Shown here piece by piece: positions 44,896 to 57,392 of a DNA stretch of 64,000 nucleotides. Both the position numbers and the translations under genes were made by a program. Below the pieces are notes generated by a model. That model ran no database searches. It was not told the origin of the DNA and was given only the letters and a program-made list of their open reading frames with translations. The stretch covers positions 221,802,292-221,866,291 of the forward strand of contig NC_133534.1 of NCBI RefSeq assembly GCF_048544455.1. Reading direction: 5' to 3'. Source of the DNA: Silene latifolia. Taxonomy: Eukaryota; Streptophyta; Magnoliopsida; Caryophyllales; Caryophyllaceae. How positions within the stretch are numbered: position 1 is the stretch's first letter; the number at the start of each line of letters is the position of its first letter.

Positions 44896-45734
44896 ATGAC
44901 TAAATCGAGGTATGTGTCTCATTCTTACATTAATCTTATGTATTTGTTCAATTTTGGATCGAAAAAATTAGGGTTTGTGACCCAATTAAATCGAAAATTT
45001 AGGGCTTTTCCCCCAAATGCATTTGCCTTGTGAAATGGGTATTAGAAACGGATAATTGGTAATATAAGGAACATAACCATGTATTTGTTTCGAATTTTCG
45101 TTGAGTTTTGAGCATTTGAGTGAATTTGAGACGGTTTCACAGCTAAACCGTAAATTGCTTCGAAAATAGCCGTAGGATTGCCCATTTGCGATGAAACTTG
45201 ATATTTGGGATCCTTGGATGACGGGTAAACTTCCTATAATCTCGGAATTTTGGTTTGTGACAGCTTTTTCAGGACACTTTTCTAGGGCATAATTGCCGTT
45301 ATAACGAAATGCTGCCGAAATTTCGACTCGAACCCGGAAATAGGCTTTAAATTAGGCTTGACTTGACCCTAATTACCACATGAGTGATCGGGTTTGTGAG
45401 AATATGGCCAAAGATGGCGAGAAAAGAGCGATTTCAGGGCTTCCGAAGGCTCGAAAATCCCTTAACTAAGGCTCGCCGTCACGTGACGCGGCCTAAATTC
45501 GCTTTAATGTTGCAGGTGATGAGGCTTCTACTTCTGGGAGAGCTCCCATGGAGATTGACACTGCTGTGGTTGAGGAGGCTTTGGAGTAGGCTTTCACCGC
45601 CGCGGTGATGGCTGCTGGGGACGAGGTCCGTGAGGAGGAGGCTGTTGAGGAGGAGGAGGCCCCGAGACGGGCCAACGTTGGGCGAGGAGGTCGCCAGCTG
45701 AGGGGAGCTCCCGCGTGGGCTGAGACCTGGGAGA

Positions 45735-45739
45735 GTAGG
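45735..45739. other. Target-site duplication (left) of the gag-only copia element
   Basis: GTAGG, repeated at 54628-54632. Confidence 0.9.
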
Positions 45740-47014
45740 TGAAGGAAATGTAGATCTATATACATACTAACATACTCATATATGTTTAAATTAATTTGTC
45801 ATAAAATTAAAGATGGAACTTATGCATGAAAACAAATGATAAAATAGAGGAGAAATCATGTTCTTACATTGGGTATTTCGGTTTTATGGGCACAAGAGAG
45901 ATCACCTTTCTCTTCTTGTTCTTGTGCTATCCTTGAATGGAAGAACCAAGATCCAAGTATATGATCTCTCCCTAAGCTTTATACCCAAGGCTTTCTCTTA
46001 ATTCAAATTAATATTATAAGTACTAGTATAATATTAATCTAGTAGAAAATTGACCCAAAAATATTATAATACACTTAATATTTTCGGTTTATAGAGAGAG
46101 GAAGAAGAGAATTATTTTTCTCTCTAGAATTGATATTTTGGATGAGTGAATGAATTAAGCACACACTTGAAGTAATGTGTTAATAGAAAATCTAAGGCAA
46201 AACTCTTGCCTTTCCTTTGGTAAAACCGGGTAGGAGGGAAGAGGAGGGAAGAAGACTTACCCAATGCATGCCCTTGTTTGCCTTTACAATGCAAACTAGG
46301 GTTGCATGCCTACTCTTGTAAGTAATCATTATGTTTACAAGTTATAATATAAACATAATATGTAGCTAAATACTCCTCCAATTTTCGGCACTTTTCTTAA
46401 TATGGATTCCATATTATTTTTGTCAATTGTCAATATGTCACATGTCATATGTCACATAAATTTGTTATGTATTTTTTAACATTTTAAAAATCAACGTATT
46501 ATTAAAAATACGTCACATACAAAAATCGACTTAGTAATTTCATAATTACTTGTACCAAAATATTTTACCATTTATAAATCACAACAGATTGTATTTATAA
46601 AAATTCATTCAATTCCGATTGTTTCTTTAAACAATAATTTCATCCGAGTAATGAAACAATTCGATTACTCAGACCGTATCTCATTTAATCATTATTCAAT
46701 ATGATACGTAAATTTTACTTCCAAAATCGTCCGTCAATTTTCAAGTAATTTAATTAACTCGTAACGTTATACGATTAATTAAATAATCAATTAAGAGTGT
46801 TGCCCTATAGGTATGACCTAGGGGTCAATCGATCACCACCGTCACACGACAGTAATGTCAAACTCTAGTCAGCCAATCATTACCGATATATGTTGACCAG
46901 TTGACAGTAACAATATTACTTCCCAATTGTATTCTTTATAATGAGACTTGAACATGTGATCATCATGATCAACAGTCGTGATCGCATTATTGTCGGAGGA
47001 CACATATTCCAACA
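45740..47014 (-). repeat. 3' LTR of the gag-only element
   Basis: Nearly identical to 53354-54627. On the minus strand it starts TGTTGGAATATGTGTCC. Confidence 0.95.
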
Positions 47015-50000
47015 ATCTCCCACTTGTCCTCGACAAGTGTGCGTCACCAATTCTCTTGTCCTATTACTATCTCCCACTCAATGCAAGGTGTCTTTCAGGT
47101 CGTACTTGCAAGTGATCGTATCGAGAGTGGTTTCCTCGATCTGGAGAATAACTGATTGACCGGATTTATCCACTCTTGATACCTTCCGAGCGTGGCCACG
47201 CATTTCCAGTTCATTACTCCTCGAGTGGCCCTAAGATATTTTTATAACCCTGACTAGGGGTGGACAATTCCTATCGCACTCATTCCCTTCGACTAGCCAC
47301 ATCCATCATAACCCAAAATATGCCCATTTGACCCCATTTACGAAGGTCGTAGTAACACAAATCAAAGTTAATCTGAAACTGTGCCATCTTAGGTGAATAG
47401 TCTTTAGTCAAAAGAATCGACTCATTTGAATACTATAGTAGCTCTCGCCACGACCAGGCTATATAAATTTGCCAGAACTCTATAAGCGGTCATTAGGCCC
47501 GACATAATGTTCCTAACAGTCTGTCTATGTGATCGACTAGTCATCTCACATGACTCTATGGCACTTGAACTTGCCATCAATCGCATCACACTCTAGTCAC
47601 TTCGAGATGTCACCTCTTACAAGCGACTATGGGCAAATACTATGTTAATCCGTGTTCACTTTAACGGGGTTCAATTGTCTCCACAACCCGTTTGGATGTA
47701 ACAAGGTATAAGGTGAGTTAATAATAACTCAAACAACAAATGTCGACATCACACTCGGGTAGTCAATATCATATTACAACCTTGTGATGTATATCGTAAG
47801 TGTAAACACTTATTGATTGCAATAGAAGTTTAACATGCCATGTGTCCATGTGTTCAAACTTCTTATACTTGCAATTTCCTTTACATCCATGTTCTCTCTC
47901 ATAGCATGAATCTTGCCAAGTACACATCAAGGTTCCCAACCTTGGTGTCGGTTCTTTATCTTGAAAGAACTTCCTTGTTGATTATCACATAACGAACGAA
48001 TTTGTGGTGAATGATATAACTTGTACTGATCAAGTACCCATCCACACACAATGCACTAGGTATATGTTTTGTAGAATCTTACAACAATTGTCAAGATGAT
48101 TAGCGTAGCACTTCTAACAAGTCCTAACTTATTAGGAAAGATTAGTTTTAAGCAACTTCTTGTTCAACTAAGTGTCTTTCCACAACTTCTTATTTCTCTT
48201 TCTAGCTCGAAAGTTTCTAGGATTCTCATAAATCCTTACATGTGCTCGGATTTCATTTATATGTGCAACCTCTTGTCACATAATAGAGTATTCCGTCAAA
48301 CACCGAAATCGCTCATCGGATTCTACTTGAGAATTCATGACGTTTCTATTATGGCTTGCCAATCAATCATCATGCTCTTATGCATATGATTCATATTTGG
48401 ACATGTGCATGATTATTCTAATGGCGGAAACATTAGTAACTAATAATCATGAGATCAACCGTTCTTAGGTTCTATGAACGACCATGACTGCTAATGGTAA
48501 TTCCATTTTCATTCATATGAATAACCTATGTTGTAAGTTGATGTGATGTGTATCTCTCAATACTAATCCAACATCCCTTGATATAATTGGATTCATCATA
48601 GTCCATTTTCATCCAGAATTGAAAACTCAAAACTTCCTTTATGAAGGAAGGTATTAGCTCGTCATTCTTCAATGAGTGATGAGTTATAACCCTTTTTCAA
48701 GATGATTGCTCCCACTAAATTCCATGTCTTCACATGATAATTGCCTAACTCCCACTCAATTCCACATGTTACGAAATTGACTTCTCAATCGGAACCTTAT
48801 AAGAATTGAAATATTAAATTGCATTGCCAAGTTATTAAGATAGAACCATATATGTTCCCATCATATCCCTTCAAAATACCTATTTTGAAGTGGTCTCACC
48901 TTAACCTTATAAAAGGAGATTTTAATCTCTAATTCACACATATTATAATGATGTGTAGCAATGTCATTATATAAATATAAATAATATTTAGAACACGTCC
49001 TTCGAAATACCCTATCAGAAGGAGGTTTAACCATTTCATTTTCATAATGAGGTTAAGAAATGACATTTGCATGGTCAATGCTTAACTTAGCTTTTGAAGA
49101 TATCGGTATATCAATCCTTGCAATTTATAGTCATAAATCTCGTATGTATATACTAGAATGTTACTATGATTCATTTAGGCTCTTAAGTAAATCTCGGTTG
49201 AAACTATAGGTCAAAATTTATCACAAAAATAGTCTAAACTTAGTCAAAACTCTCATTAAGACTTTACATTAGTCATTTCTTCCAAAACTTTCTTTTGGTG
49301 TCCTCACGTAGTTATCTCAAGAATATAGACTTTCGATTACTTCACGTGGTCTCTTTAGTCATATAGAACTTGCTTGAGACCATAGATCTCATCCATCGGG
49401 TATACTATTTAAATAGACATACCTCTATGCAAATCATTCTTCTCTTGCGTAGATCTCATTTACACAAGTACACAAGTTTAATCTCCCCTCGTGTGTTGTG
49501 TCCTCATCTCATTTACACAAGTACACAAGTTTAATCTCCCCTCGTGTGTTGTGTCCTCATTTTTCTCCCACTCTATCTTTAGAATAAATACGCTAGAGAT
49601 TCAAAGATAGCATATGAGACACAAATAATGATTTTTGAAGTATAAGGAGAACTACCTCATAGGTTGACTAATAGTTTTAGATTTTGTATGTGTACTTGGT
49701 GATTGACATACCTTTAAGAGAGTTCATAGACTCAATACTCACGTTATAAATGATCATACACAAGCCTTAAGCATGTGGACATATAATGAAACCGATCATT
49801 ATATTTGTCTATTAGATCACTTTAAGTGAATAATCTTATGTTTCTAAGTGCAAGCATTTAAATACGAATTTTAGAACGTAAGGATAAATTGATAAAACGG
49901 GTGACTTGGGTTGCAAACCAAGTCACCATTATCCAAAATACAAACCATTATCCAAAATACCTTTCCATGTCGAACACGGAAACTTAAGGTTCTAAAATCC

Positions 50001-50072
50001 AAAACATAATTTAAAATAAGACAATGAAAAGCAAAGCTCCATAAAAGCTATCCCTAGCTTCTTGATGGTTTC
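47015..50072 (-). other. 3' non-coding region of the gag-only element
   Basis: About 3 kb without a supported gene, where copia pol would be expected. A 53-bp tandem duplication lies at 49453-49558. Confidence 0.7.
49453..49558. repeat. 53-bp tandem duplication
   Basis: ATCTCATTTACACAAGTACA and what follows occurs twice, at 49453 and 49506, apparently without differences. Confidence 0.9.
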
Positions 50073-51097
50073 TCATGCTTGCTTTTCCTTTCCCTTGTCT
50101 TTGCTTGGTGGAGGCCCTATTTACAATAAAAAGGGAGATACATTATCACAACTTTGCATCATAATACCATAGTTGAATTAGAAACATAAAAGAAGGATAG
50201 TCTTTTACCTACTGGAGTAATCTTTCCAGCTTTGATATCACCAAGATATTTGGAACAATTTCTTTTCCAATGTCCCATACCATTACAATAATGGCATTTA
50301 TCAAGAGGACCCTTCTTGATCTTTGAAGTGCTAGCTTCATTAGGCTTAGCTTTGGTGAATGTGGGATTTTGCTTCTTGCCCTTTCTCCCATTCTTCTTGA
50401 ACTTCCCCTTACTCTTAGTGCTTATGTTAAGCACATCCTTGGGAGGGTTCACATTTAACCCCATGTCCCTCTCGGCTTGCACAAGTAACTTGTGCAACTC
50501 CTCAAGAGACACATCCTTGTCTTGCATGTTAAAATTCACCTGGAATTGAACATACGCTTTTACTTTGGACAAGGAGTGTAGAATCCTATCTACGATGAGT
50601 TCTTTGGGGATTTCAACCTTTTGAATTTTCAAGGTCTCGACAAGCTCCATGAGTTTGAGCACATGAGGGCTAACCTTTTGGCCCTCTTTGAAGTCGAGAT
50701 CAAAGAATGCCGCGGCCGCCTCATATTGGACGATCCGCGGAGTTTGTGAAAACATGGTCACAAGTTTGGAGTAAATTTCATTAGCATTGCCCATTTTAAA
50801 GGCTCTCCTTTGGAGGTCCGCCTCCATCGCAAATATCAAGACATTTTTCATTGCGGCGGACTCCTTTTGGTAAGCCTCATATGCTTCCCTAGTGGCGGCG
50901 GTTGAGCTAGTAGTAGGTTCGGGTGGAGAGGCCTCGGTAAGGTAACGAAGCTTGTCGTCACCTTCGGCGGCTAATTTGAGTTGGGCATCCCAATCGGAAA
51001 AAATTGACCCATTCTTTTCAAGTTTACATCGATCCATGAAGGATCGGAGCCAAGACGAACTAGCGAGAGGCGTGGTATTAGGGGTTGGTGTTGCCAT
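50073..51097 (-). CDS. Copia-type Gag (spliced, apparently intact)
   Basis: Minus strand. Exon 1 (51097-50209) starts MATPTPNTTPLASSSW. It has a UBN2/Retrotran_gag region (SDWDAQLKLAAE, KNVLIFAMEADLQRRAF, FFDLDFKEGQKVSPHVLKL), a Lys-rich stretch and a CCHC knuckle (CHYCNGMGHWKRNC). Reading straight on gives 312 aa. A better ending uses an intron (50208-50117, GTAAAAG...AAATAG) to a short exon 50116-50073 giving GPPPSKDKGKEKQA and a stop, 310 aa in all; this is my inference. Gag would package the element's RNA. No pol follows. No stop or frame change breaks it, in contrast to the other element genes here. Confidence 0.8.
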
Positions 51098-53338
51098 TTG
51101 TTATGAGAAAAGAGAAGTGGTCTACAAAACAAAATAGAAGGAGTAAAACAAATGTCGTTTTAATAATACTCGTAAAAATGTATGATTTAAACAAGTTTTA
51201 TGCATTTTTCTAGTGACCTCTACCCAACTAGATAAATGATTCCAAGACCCAAATTCATATCAACTTAGGCACGGGGTAGCCGATGAAACCTTTATCAATA
51301 TAACTCGGTGGATTAACCTTTTAATCGATTCTACTTTTAGAACTCTTGGTCGATAAAATTACTCTAATGTTTACCTATAGCCCAAAACACATCAACAAGG
51401 GCACGGGGTAGCCGATGAAACCCTTTTCAATTACTTTTGTTGAGTTCAATCCAAATTTCGAATAAATGTGTCCATTATCCAAACCCATATTAACTTAGGC
51501 ACGGGGTAGCCGATGAAACCCTTATCAACATGAATTCGGTGGATTAGACATTTATCACCCACTTCCCCTACGTAACAAGGTTTGTACCCCGGGGTAGCCG
51601 AGTGCACTCCCTCGCGAAATAGGTTTTCATGGTTTCTACTATTTGGTAAGGCTATGTCTCAATTAATTGTTTTAGCGAGAGGTCATGTCAATTTATTATC
51701 TATCACGTTTTAAGTGAACTAAAGCGGTGAACTACGATAATTCTAATTGACACGGTCGATGAATTCGATAAAATGACAATGCATGTTTAGTTATGGCGAT
51801 TTAGCAATGCATGTTACATAAGATAAAATGCAAGCATAAAGTAAATAAATCCTAGTATGGCATTTCCTAAAATAGAAAAACTATTTAACTATTACATTTC
51901 GGAAACCAACTCCATTGGTCCCTTGAACTTCGGTTGTGACAAGCATCTCGAGGTAACACCGTCTTTATGTATCGCCATTCTTGAAGAAATCCGTCTTTGG
52001 GAACTCCGGAATGAATAAAATTACATAAAAATTACATAATTTCCTATTATACATTTGTAACTAAAATAAAATAAATCTATTAAATTACAAAACGGTGATA
52101 CGAGATCACAATAAAATTACAACCGAATCGATATTCCCATACATTTCGGGAAATACCAATTAAAATCTAAGGCCATACTAAGTAAAATTACATAATTCAA
52201 AATTACATAAATTAAAATTATGACAATCATAAAGAAAAATGCAGCATTATAATATGTATGAACATGCTTCATTTTATGCTAAATCGCCTTTAATTAGCCA
52301 ATATCGTATATTACTCGGTTTTTACGGATTTGCGTGATTTCAACATTTTATAATCACAAAAATTACATAAATTCATATTTATGCACTAGTTAATTACCCT
52401 AACCACTTAGGACTCAAAATTTAGTCTTCACTAATAAATTGACCATAATTAACTCAAAATTCTAAAATTGTTCATTAATAGTCCAAAATTACAAAAATAA
52501 GCTATTAAACTTCAAATAAATCACAAAACTTCAAATAAATTCAAAATTCAAAATTTAAACTCATGAACATTCTGGAAAAATACCATGACACTCATAATGT
52601 TCAAAATCTTAGGTTAAAAAATTTCGAAATTTTCGGAAAAACAATGTTGCGGTTTATCGATTTTAACTAAAATAATCATAAAACATGAGAAAAATTATAT
52701 TCATTAACTTTTCAATTTTAGATCTGAAAATGATAATAAAAACAACATTAGACGTTTTTCCTAAGTCCTAGATTATGTTTTATTAATTTTTTACTAATAA
52801 TGTCACTATTTATGCTATTTTTCTTCAAAAATCCATAAATCATGCAAAAAGACTTCTTTATGGCCAATTATTTTACACACATCTTGTAAAATTGCATGTG
52901 ACAACATATTAAATTTCTATGACCAGATTCGAAATTTAACTCATATTAACCTATTTTTCACATAAATCCGAATTAAATAATGAAAAATCCATTTTTCGAT
53001 CATAACAAGTCCAAAAATTATGAAAATTTACAGGTTATCTCAAAATAATATATGTGACAACATATCCAAAAATCACTGGAAAATTCGAAGTATAGCAAAT
53101 TTTAGACCGAAAATGACATTTTTACTCATAAAATCATATTTAAATGTCATTATTGTATAATATGAACAATAAAAATCCGTAAAATTAACCAAAATATCCT
53201 AAAACATTTTAGGACCAGAAATATTAACATGCATGGATGAATTTCGTGATATATCATAATAACACAAAATATACAAGTTTTATATGTTATTCTTTATAAC
53301 TCGGAAAAACTTTTAACCGATTTGCATGCCAAAACCGT
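51098..53338 (-). other. 5' leader of the gag-only element, with repeated motif
   Basis: Over 2 kb of AT-rich leader. Between about 51270 and 51610 the motif CACGGGGTAGCCGATGAAAC occurs three times, with a fourth shorter form CGGGGTAGCCGA near 51590. No coding sequence. Confidence 0.7.
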
Positions 53339-53351
53339 GGCTCTGATACCA
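53339..53351 (-). promoter_or_regulatory. Primer-binding site of the gag-only element
   Basis: TGGTATCAGAGCC on the minus strand, 2 nt from the 5' LTR; matches initiator Met-tRNA. Confidence 0.9.
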
Positions 53352-53353
53352 AT

Positions 53354-54627
53354 TGAAGGAAATGTAGATCTATATACATACTAACATATTCATATATGTT
53401 TAAATTAATTTGTCATAAAATTAAAGATGGAACTTATGCATGAAAACAAATGATAAAATAGAGGAGAAATCATGTTCTTACATTGGGTATTTCGGTTTTA
53501 TGGGCACAAGAGAGATCACCTTTCTCTTCTTGTTCTTATGCTATCCTTGAATGGAAGAACCAAGATCCAAGTATATGATCTCTCCCTAAGCTTTATACCC
53601 AAGGCTTTCTCTTAATTCAAATTAATATTATAAGTACTAGTATAATATTAATCTAGTAGAAAATTGACCCAAAAATATTATAATACACTTAATATTTTCG
53701 GTTTATAGAGAGAGGAAGAAGAGAATTATTTTTCTCTCTAGAATTGATATTTTGGATGAGTGAATGAATTAAGCACACACTTGAAGTAATGTGTTAATAG
53801 AAAATCTAAGGCAAAACTCTTGCCTTTCCTTTGGTAAAACCGGGTAGGAGGGAAGAGGAGGGAAGAAGACTTACCCAATGCATGCCCTTGTTTGCCTTTA
53901 CAATGCAAACTAGGGTTGCATGCCTACTCTTGTAAGTAATCATTATGTTTACAAGTTATAATATAAACATAATATGTAGCTAAATACTCCTCCAATTTTC
54001 GGCACTTTTCTTAATATGGATTCCATATTATTTTTGTCAATTGTCAATATGTCACATGTCATATGTCACATAAATTTGTTATGTATTTTTTAACATTTTA
54101 AAAATCAACGTATTATTAAAAATACGTCACATATAAAAATCGACTTAGTAATTTCATAATTACTTGTACCAAAATATTTTACCATTTATAAATCACAACA
54201 GATTGTATTTATAAAAATTCATTCAATTCCGATTGTTTCTTTAAACAATAATTTCATCCGAGTAATGAAACAATTCGATTACTCAGACCGTATCTCATTT
54301 AATCATTATTCAATATGATACGTAAATTTTACTTCCAAAATCGTCCGTCAATTTTCAAGTAATTTAATTAACTCGTAACGTTATACGATTAATTAAATAA
54401 TCAATTAAGAGTGTTGCCCTATAGGTATGACCTAGGGGGTCAACTGATCACCACCGTCACACGACAGTAATGTCAAACTCTAGTCAGCCAATCATTACCG
54501 ATATATGTTGACGATTGTGAGAACAATATTACTTCCCAATTGTATTCTTTATAATGAGACTTGAACATGTGATCATCATGATCAACAGTCGTGATCGCAT
54601 TATTGTCGGAGGACACATATTCCAACA
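53354..54627 (-). repeat. 5' LTR of the gag-only element
   Basis: Pairs with 45740-47014. The largest difference is a small cluster near 54440-54520. Confidence 0.95.
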
Positions 54628-54720
54628 GTAGGCACCTGCTTTGGGCTGAAGAGGGTCACCTGTCCTACGGGACGGTGAAGAGTTTGGTAAATAGGAATTC
54701 ACTACTCATCACTCATCTTC

Positions 54721-54723
54721 TTT
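54721..54723. other. Target-site duplication (left) of CACTA element 2
   Basis: TTT, repeated at 62526-62528. It is short and in T-rich context, so weak alone. Confidence 0.6.
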
Positions 54724-54744
54724 CACTACAAAAAGAATTAAAAC

Positions 54745-55165
54745 AGGCGACTGATTTTGGCGACTGAAATCAGTCGCCAAAATCAATTTGGCTACTGAAA
54801 TCAGTCGCCAAACGACAGTCGCGGACCTTAGTCGCCTTTTCTAGCTTTGGCGACTAAAGTCGGTCGCCAAATTTGGCGACTGCCAAATCAGTCGCCAAAT
54901 ACCAAAAATGGCGACTGATTGGGTAGTCGCCAATTTGGCGATTAAAGGTAGTCGCCAATTTGGCGATCAATGAATAACGCCGCCAAATGCCAACTCGATC
55001 GCCTTTTTTGGGTGACGAGCAGATTTGGCTGACCAAATTTGGCGACTGAATTGGGATTTAGCGACTGCTATTCAGTCGCCATTTTGGCGACTACCTTTAA
55101 TCAGTCGCCAATTTGGCGACTGAATTGTAGTCGCCAAATCACAAATCAGTCGCCAAAACCACTGT
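54745..55165. repeat. Left subterminal repeats of CACTA element 2
   Basis: About 18 units of GGCGACTR or YAGTCGCC, many arranged head to head (TTTGGCGACTG, CAGTCGCCAAA). Confidence 0.85.
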
Positions 55166-55406
55166 ATGTTTTGGTGGTTTTTTTCGTTTTCATTGCTAGC
55201 CAAAAATTTACAACCTGCATACAAACCGATGTTCCACAACACCATACATCCCATTTCAACACACACAACACCATACATTTCAACCCAACACCTCCCAATT
55301 TCTCAAACTTCATTTCATATATTGAAAATGAAAGTTTTACAAGCTAAGCTATTCTAAATGTTCAAGTCTAAATGTTCAAGTCTTACAAGCTAAGCTAACC
55401 TCCCAA

Positions 55407-57074
55407 TCATCCTACTTGGAAGCCAACACCGGCTCCACTCCCCCCATGTGGACCATGCGGATCATTTGGATCGTAGTTGGGTCCAGGTCCGGGGTTACAA
55501 CCTTGCCACCAAGTCTCAAACATTGCCATTCTTTCCTTCATTTGGCGCAATTCTTCATCACGTTTGGCATCACGTTCATCACGCTCTCTTATTTGACCTT
55601 GAAGTTGACTAATAATTCCCGGTTGATACGTGTTGCTGGGAATTGTTGAAGTCGATCTCCTACGCGTTTTCTCATAGAAAGCCGGTGTTGAACTTCCGGT
55701 ACCATACACGTGCCCTTTCTTGAAGCCATCCACCAACTTATACCATATGTCATTATCCAGGAGTTTCGGATTGGCGGCTTTTTCTTGTTCAAATGCTTCC
55801 TACAATATTAAACAAATGGTTGTAAGTTAATATGGTAACCACCTTATATACGACATTTTAAAAGAGAGTAAATTAACAAAAATTAAGTGTTACGGAAACT
55901 TACATATAATTGCTTGTCTTTTGGCTTAGTCCAAGTTCTAACCCCTTTGTGGTCAACCCTGGAATGCGTGTCCGTAAACAGATTCCGTACCGTCGCAATC
56001 GGGGCTGTGACTTCTTCTTCCTTCTCTCGAATGAAAAAAAAAACATACATGTTAGAAAATCAACAAAAAATCTAACATAAAATAAACATGTTGCATTGAA
56101 AACAAAAAAAAAAAAGTGTGAAATAATAGACAAACTTACCCCCAACATACGATTCCAGAACGATCGTGAACCCGCGTAATGAGTAGGCTCGTTCACGGCG
56201 TCTTCCTTTCCTCCTCTTTTGTTGAGGGTTGCTTGCTTAGACTTCTTCTGAAAAGCGGGAGTTTTGGTATGCTTTATTAAGCCTTCATACTTGTCACCTG
56301 CAATTACACATGAAATCATAACTAATAAGTTACTGATATTATTTATAATATAAGAGAGTATATACTAATTAATACAAATAACAAAACAAGTTAATTAAAT
56401 ACCTTTCATGTGCTCTGGTTCCTTTGGGCGCCTAACTACCTTCCAAATCACGTCCCGATATCGTCGAGTACCGACTTCCTCGTACCTGATACGGACATTC
56501 CGTTCTTGAGACGGTGACCAAGCATATGCTTGCTACAAAAAAAAAGCGACAAAATTTCATATTAGTATTTATAAAAGTATAACCTTGGTTATTAAAACAA
56601 AGAAATACGGAAAATATATACCCGAAAGTTATTGAACCACGCATCTCTTTGTGCAGGAGAAGCTTGTGTCCACGATGTAGGAATTGGACCCACGAAATTA
56701 GTCTTCGTGCTTTTCGTGACACCTCGTACCACGCAATCGTCCATAAACCTGCATTTATTTTGAACATGTAAAATTACAAACAATTATTATTTAAAAAAAT
56801 AAATAAAAAAAAAACAAAATAGTAGACTAATAAAGAATAAAACTTACCATAATCCCGCCGGCTCAAGGATCATCTTATGATCCGAAGTGTACCGTATCGG
56901 CACCCGTGGTGTCTCGTCGGTAGCGTCGGTCTCTCTCACCACCGTCACCCTCATGCCCGATCGGATCCTCCTGCACAAACTCCTGCTCCTGCTCCGGACG
57001 CGTACTATGTCCTCCTCCTGAGCCGCCTCCACGCTTCCTACCTCGACCTGCTCCAGCCATCTGCAGTAATACAA
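55407..57074 (-). pseudogene. Transposase_24-type protein gene of CACTA element 2
   Basis: Exons on the minus strand at about 57060-56848, 56757-56624, 56530-56405, 56300-56142, 56030-55906 and 55800-55407. The first has a Gly/Arg-rich start (MAGAGRGRKRGGGS) but a frame change is needed to reach PIRYTSDHKMILEPAGLW; alternatively the start lies in the other frame. Later exons give RFMDDCVVRGVTKSTK, SPAQRDAWFNNFR, VRIRYEEVGTRRYRD, EDAVNEPTHYAGSRSFWNRM and a coiled coil (RERDERDAKRDEELRQM) before a Pro/Gly-rich tail. This is the plant Ptta/En/Spm family; the En/Spm counterpart binds the subterminal repeats. Exon borders are by eye. Coding state uncertain because of the first exon. Confidence 0.65.
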
Positions 57075-57194
57075 ATAAAAATTAACACAAATAATGATAA
57101 ATGAAAATTATACAGACTTCTAAATTTTAATAATTTACTCTTGAGGAATACAAAATTATACCAATTTAATCATCTTCATCTTCAAACCCCTCGT

Positions 57195-57250
57195 CCTCAT
57201 CCTCTTCCTCATCGTCATCATCGTCATCATCATCATCATCATCATAATCA
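57195..57250. repeat. CAT/GAT microsatellite
   Basis: Short (CAT)n run between the two CACTA genes. Confidence 0.85.
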
Positions 57251-57392
57251 TCTTCATCTCCAAACCCCTCGTCCTTCCTCCTTTTCTCCTCCTCACCTCA
57301 TCTTCCCCCCTCCTCTCCTCCTCTTCTTCCCTTCTCTCCTCCTCCTCCTCCGCCTCATCCTCCCCCGGCAGTCTCTCTTCCACATCATAAAA

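Larger units (their letters stand above)
45740..54627 (-). mobile_element. Copia-like gag-only LTR element (TR-GAG type), 8.9 kb
   Basis: LTRs at 45740-47014 and 53354-54627 (about 1275 bp each) differ at only about ten positions by eye. They start TGAAGGAAATG and end ATTCCAACA, with GTAGG on both sides. On the minus strand a Met-tRNA primer site follows the right LTR and a purine tract (AAGTGGGAGAT) precedes the left one. The internal 6.3 kb has a spliced gag but no protease, integrase or RT. It would depend on proteins of another copia element. It inserted in an exon of the PMD gene. Confidence 0.93.

Noticed and set aside
45384-45608. Frame of 74 aa starting MIGFVRIWPK
   Set aside because: Runs across the PMD intron/exon border in the wrong frame; the acidic frame beside it joins the next exon piece.
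48096-48389. Plus-strand frame of 97 aa in the gag-only element
   Set aside because: No recognisable domain and opposite to gag; not part of any pol region.
54854-55278. Minus-strand frames in the CACTA subterminal array
   Set aside because: Generated by the GGCGACTG repeats.
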